The notes below the pieces were generated by a model. The model was given only the letters and a program-made list of their open reading frames with translations. It did no database searches and was not told the DNA's origin. A DNA stretch of 64,000 bases, from positions 2,721,982 through 2,785,981 of the forward strand of contig CM039509.1 in the NCBI GenBank assembly GCA_022432975.1. Reading direction: 5' to 3'. Every line of letters starts with the position of its first letter. Positions within the stretch are counted from its first letter, which is position 1. The DNA is from Begonia masoniana. Its lineage: Eukaryota; Streptophyta; Magnoliopsida; Cucurbitales; Begoniaceae. The position numbers were made by a program, and so were the translations under genes. This document shows positions 10,671-21,126 of the stretch, one piece after another.

Positions 10671-10919
10671 ATGAAGAAAAGGGTAGTAGTAATGAAAAGA
10701 AGTGGATTAGCAGAGTTGAATAATTGTTCGTATTCGTTTTGTTCATCAGCCACGGTTCGGTATGGCGAGTGCAGGAGGAATCAGGCAGCCAATATCGGAG
10801 GACATGCTGTTGATGGTTGCAGAGAGTTCATGGAGAGTGGAGAGGACGGAAGCGATGGGGCTTTCACTTGTGCTGCCTGTGGCTGCCACAGAAATTTCCA
10901 CAGGAAATATGTAGACTGA
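10671..10919 (+). CDS. MIF: mini zinc finger protein (MIF; ZF-HD dimerisation domain only)
   Basis: An 82-residue intronless protein. A basic, variable N-terminus (1-28) is followed by one ZF-HD-type finger (about 29-79): [33 protein letters not shown]. There is no homeodomain, as in Arabidopsis MIF1-3. Family members are known to heterodimerise with ZF-HD homeodomain proteins through this finger and block their DNA binding or nuclear entry, acting in hormone responses and floral meristem termination. The length fits the family. Oddity: the near-invariant histidine after CxxN is glutamine here (Gln38, codon CAG), and the protein stops soon after the finger. The ATG at 10671 is the first in the leader and gives the usual MKKR start. 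Identity is sure, but the exact orthologue (MIF1 or MIF3 type) is not. Confidence 0.93.
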   Translation: MKKRVVVMKRSGLAELNNCSYSFCSSATVRYGECRRNQAANIGGHAVDGCREFMESGEDGSDGAFTCAACGCHRNFHRKYVD

Positions 10920-13900
10920 AGTGGATTTTTTGTGAGTATTCTTTGCCTATTTCACTAAGATATGGTTCTTTTTCGATCGAAGTCCTTACAAATTTACTTT
11001 TGGGTCTTATCTAAAAAAGTATCATGCAGTCTCGGGAGAGATATTGATCTCCTCCACATTTTCAAAATAATGTGAGATTATGCACTCTTCTAATATTATT
11101 AGGTCCAGTACTATTCAGATCTTCACTGGACAGGTTGTCACAGTGTAATAAACTACGATAGATGAGTTTTATTTATTTTTGGTAAATAATGTTCAATATG
11201 ATTTGTTTTTGGAGGAAGACTAAGAGAAATGTTCAAGTTCATAGATGTTTCTTGTATTTTTTCTTGTATAATTGTACTTAGGGATTGCATATTTAGTTCA
11301 TTTAAATGAACATTACATTTTTTTTCCACCAACAAACTTTGTTGTAGAGAGAGTATAAGTTATCCAACTCTAACTTTGAATGAATTGAGAGACAAAATAA
11401 TTGTGGCAAATAGAGAAAAAAAGCACTAACCACCGCATCCAGATCGATGATGTTCTGTTTGCAAGTTGTATATGCGTTAATAATGGAAGAATAATGTTAT
11501 ATTTACAGTCTAGTGAAACGTTCATGTTTTGTTCATTCATTTGCGCAATTGAACACATATATAATCTATTGTAATTATTGTATTGATGAATGAATGGATG
11601 ACATATAAACGTGAGTTAGAGTCTGAGATTAAATTGAAAAATTAAAATGTCCACCTAACATTACTAATTATGTAACTAAGCTTCAACTGTTCATTAGTAA
11701 TATGTTTAAACTACATTCTAAGAAAAGGTTGGGTATGTTCGGTTGGAACAAATCAAACTGAACCGAACTGAGAATTTTAATCCAGTTCAATTCCAACATT
11801 TGAAAACTGACTTTAGAACCAAACCATTTTTTTGGTTTTGTTAACAATTCCATTTTTAAAATCGGATGAAATTAAATTGAATTTTTGTTATATATTATGT
11901 AATATTTTTTTTAAATTTGAAAAACTAAAAATCAAGTCCAAAATCAAACTTGTAGAATTCCTCGATGCTCGTAATATAATATTATTCGTTTTAAATAAGA
12001 ACCAGCACAAATTTATTCATAAAATTAACTCAAAATGCGTGGTATTAAATAGGGTGAATAACTCTACTTCATTCCTCTCTCCAACCATTGGCTGCTCTCT
12101 AGAGCACACAAATCTCTGCTAATTATTTAATAAAATTTGGATTATAATAAGCATTCAAAGGCCCATTTCAATTTTCATCACGTCAAGACGGACATCCATC
12201 ATGCCACTGTCTATTTGAGTTTTTGAAAGTCAATCTAGCATTGCTTGACCAAGACTTCATCTAATCATATACTTATTTTTTAAATATTGAACTTTACTCA
12301 CCTAGAAGACAGAAGAATCATCATCACTATTTAAATTGTCACAAAGAATTTATAAATGGACAAGTAATTCATACAAACTATATACGAACCAGTAAAAATC
12401 AACAAAATTGGTGAAAACCCACGTCTATGTTCTTCCATCTTTTAAGACTTCTGAAATATTTTCAGTCCGGACAAGAGTCTGCAAAAAAAAAAAAAACTAT
12501 ATTTTGAAGCAACTATGTTGATGGAAAGAGGTCTGAGAAATCAATGAAGCACAAACAGAAACGATAGCCAAAATCACAAACCAGTAAGTACAGACACGTT
12601 GAGCATTCGATTAAGAAGAAACCCTATCTAGACTAGAGAAGATGGCTCTCAGGCCGCCGCCAATGGCAGTCGGACATGACCGCTTTGTAATTGGTCTTTC
12701 CGACAAGTGCCCTTGCTGGTTGGCTGTCTATTTGTGCAATTTGGCACTACTTTTCTGTACAAATTTCAATTCTATTTTTACTCCATCCATAATTTTTTTG
12801 AAGATTTGTAGAAATCGGTCTTCCAACATTCTTGTAAAAAATTTTCGAATAAATAAATTTTTTTCCACTTTCGCTTGTCGTTTATCGTTTTCACATAACA
12901 TATCGGAATTCCTCCGGAGAGATATGATGGAATTTCATTTGATCTGTACTTTTTTGTGCTCAGTTTAGTAACAACTCAATTACAAGAAGAGAATAAATAA
13001 TGTCCCGATCAAACTAAATTGAAGTTTTGGAATACATGCATGCATGATTCTTTAACGATACTAATAAACTTCAAAGATGAGGACTATGAGACTGATTCTT
13101 AAGCTGTTCTCACAATAGCGATTTTGTTACATTTTAGGCAAAAAAAAATTAGTAATTTAGTTCTTCAATTATATCACGTCGTAGATTTTTCTTAATCGCA
13201 CTAGAACAGAGTTCAAATAATATTCATCGATAGAGTTAAGGTTCTTCGTCGATATGCTTGGGTGGATAGATCTACCTAGTAATTTTTACTAATAAAAACA
13301 ATAAGAGCCTCACTTATACATAAATTCTAGCAGATGCAGCCATTGAAGAAGCTTAAACTCTGATGGAACTCTGAAAGACAAACAAAGAGAATGACAGTAT
13401 TATTTTCATCTTCATTATACAGAATCTAAGCTTTAAATGTTTGTTTATATGAGATTTTCATACACCATAATCGGGTTTTAGAAGCCGAAAATGTAAGATT
13501 CAGCTAAATCAAAAGTTTTCAGCACAAGCAATAGAAGTGCATTTAATAGATTTCTCGCAATTATAAGCTTAATCTAGTTTTACATTATCATAGGTTATTA
13601 ATCTACTATTTTCAGCACTTATTTCAAATCAAATCATATAAATATACACAAAACAGAAAAATAAATCAACATCAGAAACATACTTAGCACACATCCACGT
13701 CATTATACCTGTTAACATGAGAAAAATCTTCTTTGAGGCATTTCGTCAAACATCTAGAGTTCACAACAGATCAACTTGTATCAAACAACTTTAGCATATC
13801 CAAATAGAAGCCCATCTCCTATTTTTCTAAACATGTGTTCAGAGTGATGAAGGAAATCTCCATTTTTACAAAATTAACTAGGTTTCTTCGAAGTCTCAGA

Positions 13901-15306
13901 CTACAACCAAATCTCTAATTTTGATCTGATGCTAAGATTCTCACCCAAATATAAAAAAAAATATCTCAAATTTCTTCCAAGTTGCTAAAAAATTACAGAA
14001 ATTTGTACCTTTTTCAATGCTTTCAGAAACAGAGGTTCCGCGCTCATTAATGGCCGCTGTTTCTTTGGTTTAACCGTTTAAGCACCACCCGCGAAACAAA
14101 GAGAGAAGACATGGGTGAATAAAACTCAAACACATGCTAGAAAATATCCATTATGGCAAAAGAAAAGCAGGGGTAGATTTGGTATTATCCTAACTTTTTT
14201 TTTTTTAAAATAATCAGTGCTTATTATTATTTTTAATTAATTAGTATTTAGTAAATTAATATGTAAAAATAATTTTATATGATTATTTACGTGGCATTAC
14301 AAAAAAGAAAGTGATAACGTGGAGGCCTCCAGTCCTCCCATTATAATATTGTCTGTTTTATGTCAGAGCCCGCACATATTTATTTTTGAAATTATTTCAA
14401 AACGTGTTGTACTAGTTAAGGAGGATAATTCTACTTATAAATCATTCAATTTTCAGTCTCCGAAATAAAGTGAGATTGTACACTTCTACTGGTTTAGATT
14501 GGGTCCTCACAATCAACATAATTTATGTTTTCTTTGCCTTCCCAATGCAGGTTGCCCCATATCCTATATGTTAATTTGCGATCGATTTATCGTTGCATGG
14601 TAGGTTTTTCTTGTATTATTCTTGGTCATACGACTTGTTGATCGAAAATTTTGGTCTAGTCGATCAAAGAATCGAATAAAATGACATATATAAAACAAAT
14701 TCACGCGATATTTTTTATTAATTTAATGTACAGAAATCATTTAAAATAAAATAGATTATTAAAATTGAAAATAACAATAAATAATTAATGGTCTCTCTAA
14801 TTTTGAGAAGCATCGAAACCCAGGATTTATTCTTCATTAATCGAATGAATAATAATTGATTAATCCTATCTCCACTCATTTGCATTAATGAGTCATTAAA
14901 ATGAATTAATAACAATAGTTATTAGCAACTACTACACTGTACTCCAACAGTTACTGCTAATTATTATTTTAAACCAGGGTTTTTATTTAATTTTACGTTA
15001 CTCTTAATTTATGGGAAGCCCTAATCAAACAAATTCTCTCAAGTGTAATGATTAAAGAGATAAGAAGAAAGAGTTCAAGTGGAATTTCTCTATTTTCTTG
15101 GCAGCCAAACAGAAGTTTGCAAAGGAATATGTACAAGTGGCAAGCATGCAGTGATAATAGCTCCTGAATATGTTGAGTGTGTGTTGATTTTGTTTGCCTA
15201 GGGTAATTATCACTCTCAATTTTACATATTTACGAGATTATAATAATATTATTTTCTCATATATTTTATATAATAGATCGTGACACGGGATGTTTTAATT
15301 TATGTT
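10920..15306. other. intergenic, no confident gene
   Basis: AT-rich DNA. At about 11730-11830 there is a GGTTCGGTTGGAACAAATC...GAACCGAACTGAG stretch, like the subterminal repeats of small hAT elements. A possible leader and ATG near 12642 (GAAG-ATGGCTCTCAGG) opens a frame without recognisable domains. At about 14020-14060 the minus strand has a short ATG frame ending at a GT donor, but no following exon was found. None of these is called as a gene. Confidence 0.5.
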
Positions 15307-15658
15307 ATTAAATTAATTAAAATTAATAAACAATGTGTACCCATAAAGGGGTAATTTCAGACATCTTGTGATGACCCGAATATATAAGTGTGAGTACGAC
15401 TGCATGGCAAACTTTGAGTTGCGGGGTGGATCCCGAACTCGAGTGTAAGCGAATCTCAGGTCGTAAAGAGGGGGTCGTCACAATCTCACTTTGCTTAAAG
15501 AAGTATATGTAAATGAAACATATGTAAGGAAACCCTCCTAAGACAGTAAGACGCATTTTGGAGTACAATTGGCAACGGATCCCATAAGAACTCTAAAATT
15601 ATTAAATTAATTAAAATCAATAAACAATGTGTACCCAGAAGGGATAATTTGAGACCTC
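15307..15658 (+). mobile_element. Cassandra LTR fragment between two 60-bp direct repeats
   Basis: 15367-15600 matches the first 60 percent of a Cassandra LTR: TGTGATGACCC start, GGGGGTCGTCACAATCTCAC, GAAACATATGTAA, and GGATCCCATAAGAACTC of the 5S-like part. It stops inside the 5S-like box A. It is bracketed by ATTAAATTAATTAAAAT...AACAATGTGTACCCA, at 15307-15366 on the left and 15601-15658 on the right. The 60-bp flanking repeat is far longer than the normal 5-bp target duplication. Confidence 0.85.
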
Positions 15659-16191
15659 TCAAACTCTTGTTGAAAGAAATTATATTTTAATTTTTTAGTA
15701 AAACCAATGTAACCTTAAAGTTCTTTAATCTGTTAAAGTTATCACGGGACAAATGTGACATAAAATTAGAATTAGAAAGAAAGTCAGTCAGCACATTTTA
15801 CTAGATGGATTTAACAAATTAAATTACGGAAAGATTATATCTAATGATGGTTAAAAATTGAGATTCATTTGTTCAAAAAAAATTGATTTGTAGATGTCCC
15901 TTAAAATCAGGTATAAATTGAACTTTACTCTAAAAAAATTTATCAATTTCTTTCTTATGATTTGACTTTTTCTCTTTTGAATGTTTTTACATAAAACTTT
16001 TTTTTTTATTTTATCTGCGTTACGTTCAATACAACACATTTATAAGATCATTTGATATACTTTATATTATAATGTCTCGTTGCTTTTATTATAATGCAGA
16101 TTCTACAGGTTTCATTTCTGGGTTTGTTTTGTTCTTGATGATTTAAGAGCCTTCACCCCCATGATTTCTTTCCCAAGTAGATTTCATCATC

Positions 16192-16195
<4 letters not shown>

Positions 16196-16260
<65 letters not shown>

Positions 16261-16286
16261 CTCACTCTCTCTCTCTCTCTCTCTCA
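16196..16286 (+). repeat. (CT)n microsatellite upstream of the RKD gene
   Basis: An almost pure CT run at 16196-16256, then a second shorter run to 16286. It lies about 290-375 bp before the RKD start codon, in the promoter or leader. CT/GA tracts are common in plant core promoters, so a regulatory role is possible but not shown. Confidence 0.9.
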
Positions 16287-16570
16287 AATGTAATCATTAA
16301 TAGAATCTTGTAACTCTCAGAAGCACACACGGTAACGCAATTAATGAAATTGATGGGAGTCATTCTCTTCATGCATGGGGGGTTTTATCCATATGGCGGC
16401 GCACGTTCTCCCATTTTCTAAATTATTCACACCTCTTGGTGCCTATACATACACCCTCCTCCGTCCCTTCTTCTTCCTCTCCTCTCTTTCCTCTTCACAA
16501 ATTCTCACATCTTCAGGCCATCGCCATTACTTTCTTCCCAGAAACCTACAACCAAACCTGCATATCAGCC

Positions 16571-17369
16571 ATGAAAATGGGGAGTCACTCGGTCAGAAGT
16601 TGGTCTAGAAACGATGTTTTTTCCTTTGCAGTTCCCAGTCTTCTTCCTCAACTGGATTTCAGGTTTGCTTTAACTCGATCTTTTGATATTTGGCCGCTGT
16701 TCAAGGTTTTTCAAGCGTGAACCCAGAACTCTTTCATACCTAAATGATTACATAATCTTCTGATTTGTGTTAAATGTTCCATGGATATGTAGCTTTCCTG
16801 CTTTCGATTGGCCCTATGATTGGCCCGTTCAAGAGAGCTATTCTGATGCTGCTCCTCTAGCGCAGAATTTCCATTTGGATCCTCTATATTCTTCTCAAAA
16901 CATCGACCCAATTGGAACTTCAAAACAAAGTAAGCAATAGATATATATTTAGATGTGTTTCGACGGAAATGAATCATTTCCTGATTTTTTTTTTATATTT
17001 TGCAGATGACTTTTCATATGATTATGGAGAAGTGGGAGGGAATTGGAGCGCAATCAATGAAGAATTAGGGTTTCAAGAAAAGCTTATATTCGGCGAAAAT
17101 GGAGGAATGGAAATGAAAGCGAGGGAGGATAAGAAGTGTCTTAAGAGGAGCAGAGAAGAGAAAAGTAGTAGTTCTAAAACGCTGTCAAGAACTACTATTT
17201 CTCAGTATTTTTACATGCCTATAACTCAAGCGGCGAAAGAGCTAAACGTGGGTTTAACTCTTCTGAAGAAAAGATGCAGAGAATTAGGTATCCGCAGATG
17301 GCCTCACAGAAAGTTGATGAGTCTCCAAACCCTAATCAAGAACGTTCAGGTGTTTTCTCTCTCTAACCC

Positions 17370-17410
<41 letters not shown>

Positions 17411-17748
17411 AATGTGTTATCAACGATGTGTTGCAGGAATTGAGCAAGGATGATGGGGATGAAACAGAAGCCAAGCTAAGGGACGCAGTAGAATTACTGA
17501 AGAGAGAGAGGACGATGATGGAAGAAATGCCAGATTTGCAGCTGGAAGACAACACAAAGAGGCTCAGACAGGCTTGTTTCAAGGCCAACTACAAGAAGAG
17601 GAAGATAATGGGTATGGTGGAATCACAGTCGTCTCCATCAACCGGCAACTTGGATAGCATTGAAGAAGTGGAATTCGAAGAGGATGAAGAAATGAAATCT
17701 CTCTTGTCTCAGTGCTCCTTCTCGTCTTCTTCTAGCTTTATCTTTTAG
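16571..17748 (+). CDS. RKD: RWP-RK domain transcription factor (RKD family)
   Basis: Four exons with GT-AG introns and consistent phases: 16571-16662, 16793-16929, 17006-17349 and 17437-17748, giving 294 residues. The RWP-RK domain spans about residues 134-190 ([36 protein letters not shown], motif at 174-179). It is followed by a coiled-coil-like acidic/basic C-terminal region (about 192-250) and an acidic Ser-rich tail. There is no PB1 domain, so it is the short RKD class and not an NLP nitrate regulator. Known RKD proteins are nuclear and act in egg-cell identity and gametophyte or embryo development. The length matches Arabidopsis RKD1/RKD2. Intron 3 carries a CT microsatellite (17371-17406). 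The start is the first ATG of two near each other (16571 and 16577). Confidence 0.93.
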
Positions 17749-18390
17749 CTTCTTCTTCTGCTATTCTGTAATATTTTGAAAATCAATTCCTTTTAAGCTT
17801 AACCCACATTGTAGAAACTAGGGTTTGTCTATGGCTGTTGGTGTTTAGGGTAACTTTAGAAATGGTTAACATTTCTCAAAAGGTAACATTAATATATACA
17901 TATCTGCACAGTTTTTCTCTCTTTTTAGGCGCTGCATCGTCTAACCTCGGCCAACGGGTTAAGTTCTTCATTTTCGAGCCTGATTTTGACTCGGTTTTTA
18001 TTATGTTTAATGTTTCTCATCTGCAAAATAGATATAAAACAAACTAATGACACTCCGATTGAATATTGGGGTTAATATGTTACAAGTTGTAAAAGAATTT
18101 ACTTTATTTTTGAACCCATTTGTTTCTTCCTGACTTATAAACCTTTAATATTTTATTTCATGATAATAACCGATCATCATATAGTAATTTAATCATCATA
18201 AAACTCAACTTTTCATAAAATATCGGGAAAGTCGAAATCGACAAGTCATCACAAACTGTAAGAGTACAATAAAACAAAGAAAGGAATAGTGTGCAGATAA
18301 ATAAAAAGGGAAACAAAAAGGGTAGTCCACAAGCTGTTAAGCTCGGTCAATACAATTCTCGCGTGAGAAAAATGGGTAGTGTTCTTGAAT
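17749..18390. other. 3' region of the RKD gene and intergenic DNA
   Basis: Likely 3' untranslated sequence directly after the stop, then AT-rich DNA without supported features up to the repeat at 18391. Confidence 0.5.
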
Positions 18391-18609
18391 GAGCCACTAA
18401 ACTTAGTAAGAATTTACACTTAATGCATGAGAGAACTGATTTTTATCTTTTATTAACAATAAGCTTGTGAAGAAAAATTCCATCATAGATTTACTTTCAA
18501 GAAAACCTTTTTAATGATAAGCTTCACGAGCAATTGGTGTGGTGAGCTTCAAAAATCATTGCTACATACTAAAGTATAGCTTTATAGAAAAATATTGTCA
18601 TGAATGTTT
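18391..18609 (+). repeat. direct repeat flanking the gypsy cluster, left copy
   Basis: A 219-bp unit starting GAGCCACTAAACTTAGTAAG and ending TGAATGTTT. It recurs in the same orientation at 31936-32163, immediately after a 3' LTR. The two copies bracket the whole 13-kb Ty3/gypsy cluster. What the unit belonged to originally is unclear. Confidence 0.85.
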
Positions 18610-19570
18610 AGGAATCCACTGGTGAACTGGAAAGCGATGACGAACAAGAAGAAGAGGAAATTGTAGAGGAAAGTGAATCGGCTGATGAAGTTGTTCACGC
18701 TTCAGAGGGACCTCTACTGATGGTTAGGCGATGAGTCCTCATAACGAAGAACACTGGAGAAGACTGTCAACGTGAGAACATATTTTATAGTAGATGCATA
18801 GTCAATGATAAGTTATGTTCTGTGATCATTGACGGAGAAAGTTGTGCCAATGTTGCTTCCAATGAAATGGTTACCAAGCTAAGACTGGAAACTAGTGCGC
18901 ATCATCACCCCTACAAACTCAGATAGTTAGACGATAGGGATGACGTGAAGGTGACCAAGCAAGTGACTATCGAGTTTGCTTTAGGAAAATACAAGGACTC
19001 TGTACTTTGCGGCGTTGTGCCAATGAGTGCGAGCCACCTACTTCTAGGAAGACCATGGCAATTTGATACTAAAGTAATCCATGACGGATTTTCAAACTTC
19101 TATTTCCTGAAGTTCAGAGGTAAGTCATTCAAGCTAGCACCTATGACACCTGAACAGATAGTCAAAGACAATGCGATTCAAAAGGAAGAAAGAACAAGGC
19201 AAATCTCTTCATGTCCCCAAAAAAATTAGAAGCATCAGTGCTAAGAGGAGATCCCATAATCATGATATTATTCAGAGACAGAGTTATAGAACTAGGAGTC
19301 ATACCTGTTTCCATTAAAAACTTATTCATACAGTTACAAGATGTTTTTTCCCGAATAATTGCCTCAAGGACTACCACCTTTATGAGGGATAGAATATCAA
19401 ATTAACTTGTAACCAGGTGTTACACTACCGAACCGCCCAACATATAGGATGAACCCTGAGAAAACTAAAGAATTGCAAAGTCAAGTGCGCGAGTTGTTAG
19501 ACAAAGACTATATTAGAGAGTCGATGAGCCCATGTGCGGTACCATCTTTGTTAGTCCCAAAGAAGGACGG
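18610..19570 (+). pseudogene. Ty3/gypsy gag end, protease and start of reverse transcriptase, decayed
   Basis: The read-through begins in an acidic gag C-terminus (ESTGELESDDEQEEEE). It continues into a retropepsin-like segment (CSVIIDGESCANVAS, with DG-ES at the active-site position, then VVPMSASHLLLGRPWQ), and later into a reverse-transcriptase N-terminus ([19 protein letters not shown]...VPKKDG). Several in-frame stops (for example the TAG after YKLR near 18924) and frameshifts show that it is dead. It is cut off at 19570 inside the RT by the LTR that starts at 19571. The integrase C-terminus of a similar element reappears at 30331. Confidence 0.8.
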
Positions 19571-21126
19571 TGTAACGTCCCGTAAATTCTACCCTTGTTA
19601 CTATTCCTAAAAATCCTGTAAAACTTTAATTTTTCGTTTTCATCCATTAATCTTACTCGTGTACAGACAATTAATTCATTTAGTGGAAGACATACTAATG
19701 TTTCCATCTCTGACCGAATTACTAAGGAGAATTGTCCGACAACACTCTTTGGAAGACAACAGTTCCTATCGGGTTTCATCAAATGAACAGTAGGGTCGAT
19801 AACTTTTTTCAGAAGACAACACTTCCTATCGGGTTTGGACGAATGGTATAGTGAGGGTTGATGTGGTCTCTGTAATGAGATCGGTCGACATTGTCGTCCA
19901 CAGAGTCGGACGACGGTGCGTTATCGTCCACAGCATTTGGACGACGTTGCGTTATCGTCCACAGAACCAGACAACGTTCTCGTCCACAACATTTGGACGA
20001 CGTCTTCGTCCACAGGATTTATTCGTTCACAGGGTTTACTCGTCCACGGACTTTATTCGTCCACGGACTATATTCGTCCACGGACTTTATCCGTCCACGG
20101 ACTTTATTCGTGTCCACAGACTTTGGACGACTTTCCCGTCCACAGACTTTGGATGACAGTCTCATCCACTGACTTCGAACGACTTTCTCACCCACAAACT
20201 TTGGACGACTTTCTCCCTTACTAAAACACTCAACAATAACTTAGGCAGAGTCACCCTAGACGTTTGCCGATTGATCGCCTCCCCTAGCGATCAGTCGGCT
20301 AGCTCTCTGGATTTTTATTTTCAGAGTGATACTTCCCTACCCCTTCTTCCTCCATTAATTATACCAAAACACAATTCATCATGTTTAAATGCCTCTACCT
20401 CATACTTTCTTCAATCACCAAAATACACATCTTTAATTCAAGTTATCCAATACCAAGCACCCTAAAATGAATCAACTATGCATTTTCTTTTCTAAATATT
20501 TAATCACCCTTCAGCCTAACATAAACCCAAAACCTCAAAATACTTAGTCCTTTGCTCCCACGGGTCAGAATTCGCATCGACTGCACAGCACACTACCACA
20601 GACATTCCTCTTCAACCGGCTCATTCATCTTGCAGAGGGATGTCATTCTCACCTGCTTCAATATCACCTACTCCATAGAAATAGTCCTTGAGCTAAAGAC
20701 TCAGTAAATCTACGCGAATGCAAGTGAATGCTATGCACATGCAGTTCATAAAAATCATGCATCATTTTCATTCATTCCTTTTCATATAAGATGTCACCGG
20801 GAGTGCGCTCTCAGTAGATAAAAGCAGCTCATCCGGCAATTGGATAGCCCCTTTTATCTACCCGAGGGAAAAACATGTTTCACCTGTAGGACAGCCATGT
20901 CTGAACCACCTCCCCGACGTGACCATAATTACATACATTTATATCTTTTTGTTATCCTTTTCTTTTTCATGAAAATATACATGGAAATTCGTTTTGTATG
21001 CTTTTCAGAATACGTGATGCATGACCATGTACGATACTATAAAGAAAATTAAAGCATATAACAAACAATGAACGTTAAACATTCAACCACTTAAGCTAAA
21101 CCTAACTACCCAACCTATTTACCCAA
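19571..21126 (-). mobile_element. Ty3/gypsy LTR fragment (3' part, minus-oriented)
   Basis: It starts TGTAACGTCCCG on the plus strand and is collinear with about 21127-22600 of the next LTR. Shared landmarks are CACGGGTCA, GAGCTAAAG-CTCAGTAAAT-CTACG, TAGCCCCTTTT, and ATACGTGATGCATGA. It breaks at 21126, where the second LTR starts, so it was probably split by that element or fused to it by recombination. It contains a TCGTCCAC minisatellite (19882-20215). Confidence 0.7.
19882..20215 (+). repeat. TCGTCCAC minisatellite within the LTR
   Basis: About 18 degenerate units of 16-34 bp based on (T)CGTCCACGGACTTTATT and CGTCCACAGACTTTGGACGACTTT. It is read in several frames as a Ser/Thr/Asp-rich open frame, but this is repeat sequence and not a gene. 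A related GTGGACGA array lies in the copia LTR near 44300-44640. Confidence 0.85.

Noticed and set aside
12642..12968. 108-residue frame starting MALRPPPMAVGH
   Set aside because: It has a plausible leader and start context, but no family resemblance, no conserved domain and a composition that turns AT-rich after about 30 codons. At most it is a remnant first exon.
14018..14060. Short minus-strand ATG frame ending at a GT donor
   Set aside because: It resembles a first exon, but no second exon or protein family could be found nearby.
19851..20224. Three overlapping frames of about 100 residues in different phases
   Set aside because: All come from the TCGTCCAC minisatellite. Openness in three frames at once reflects the repeat unit and not coding.
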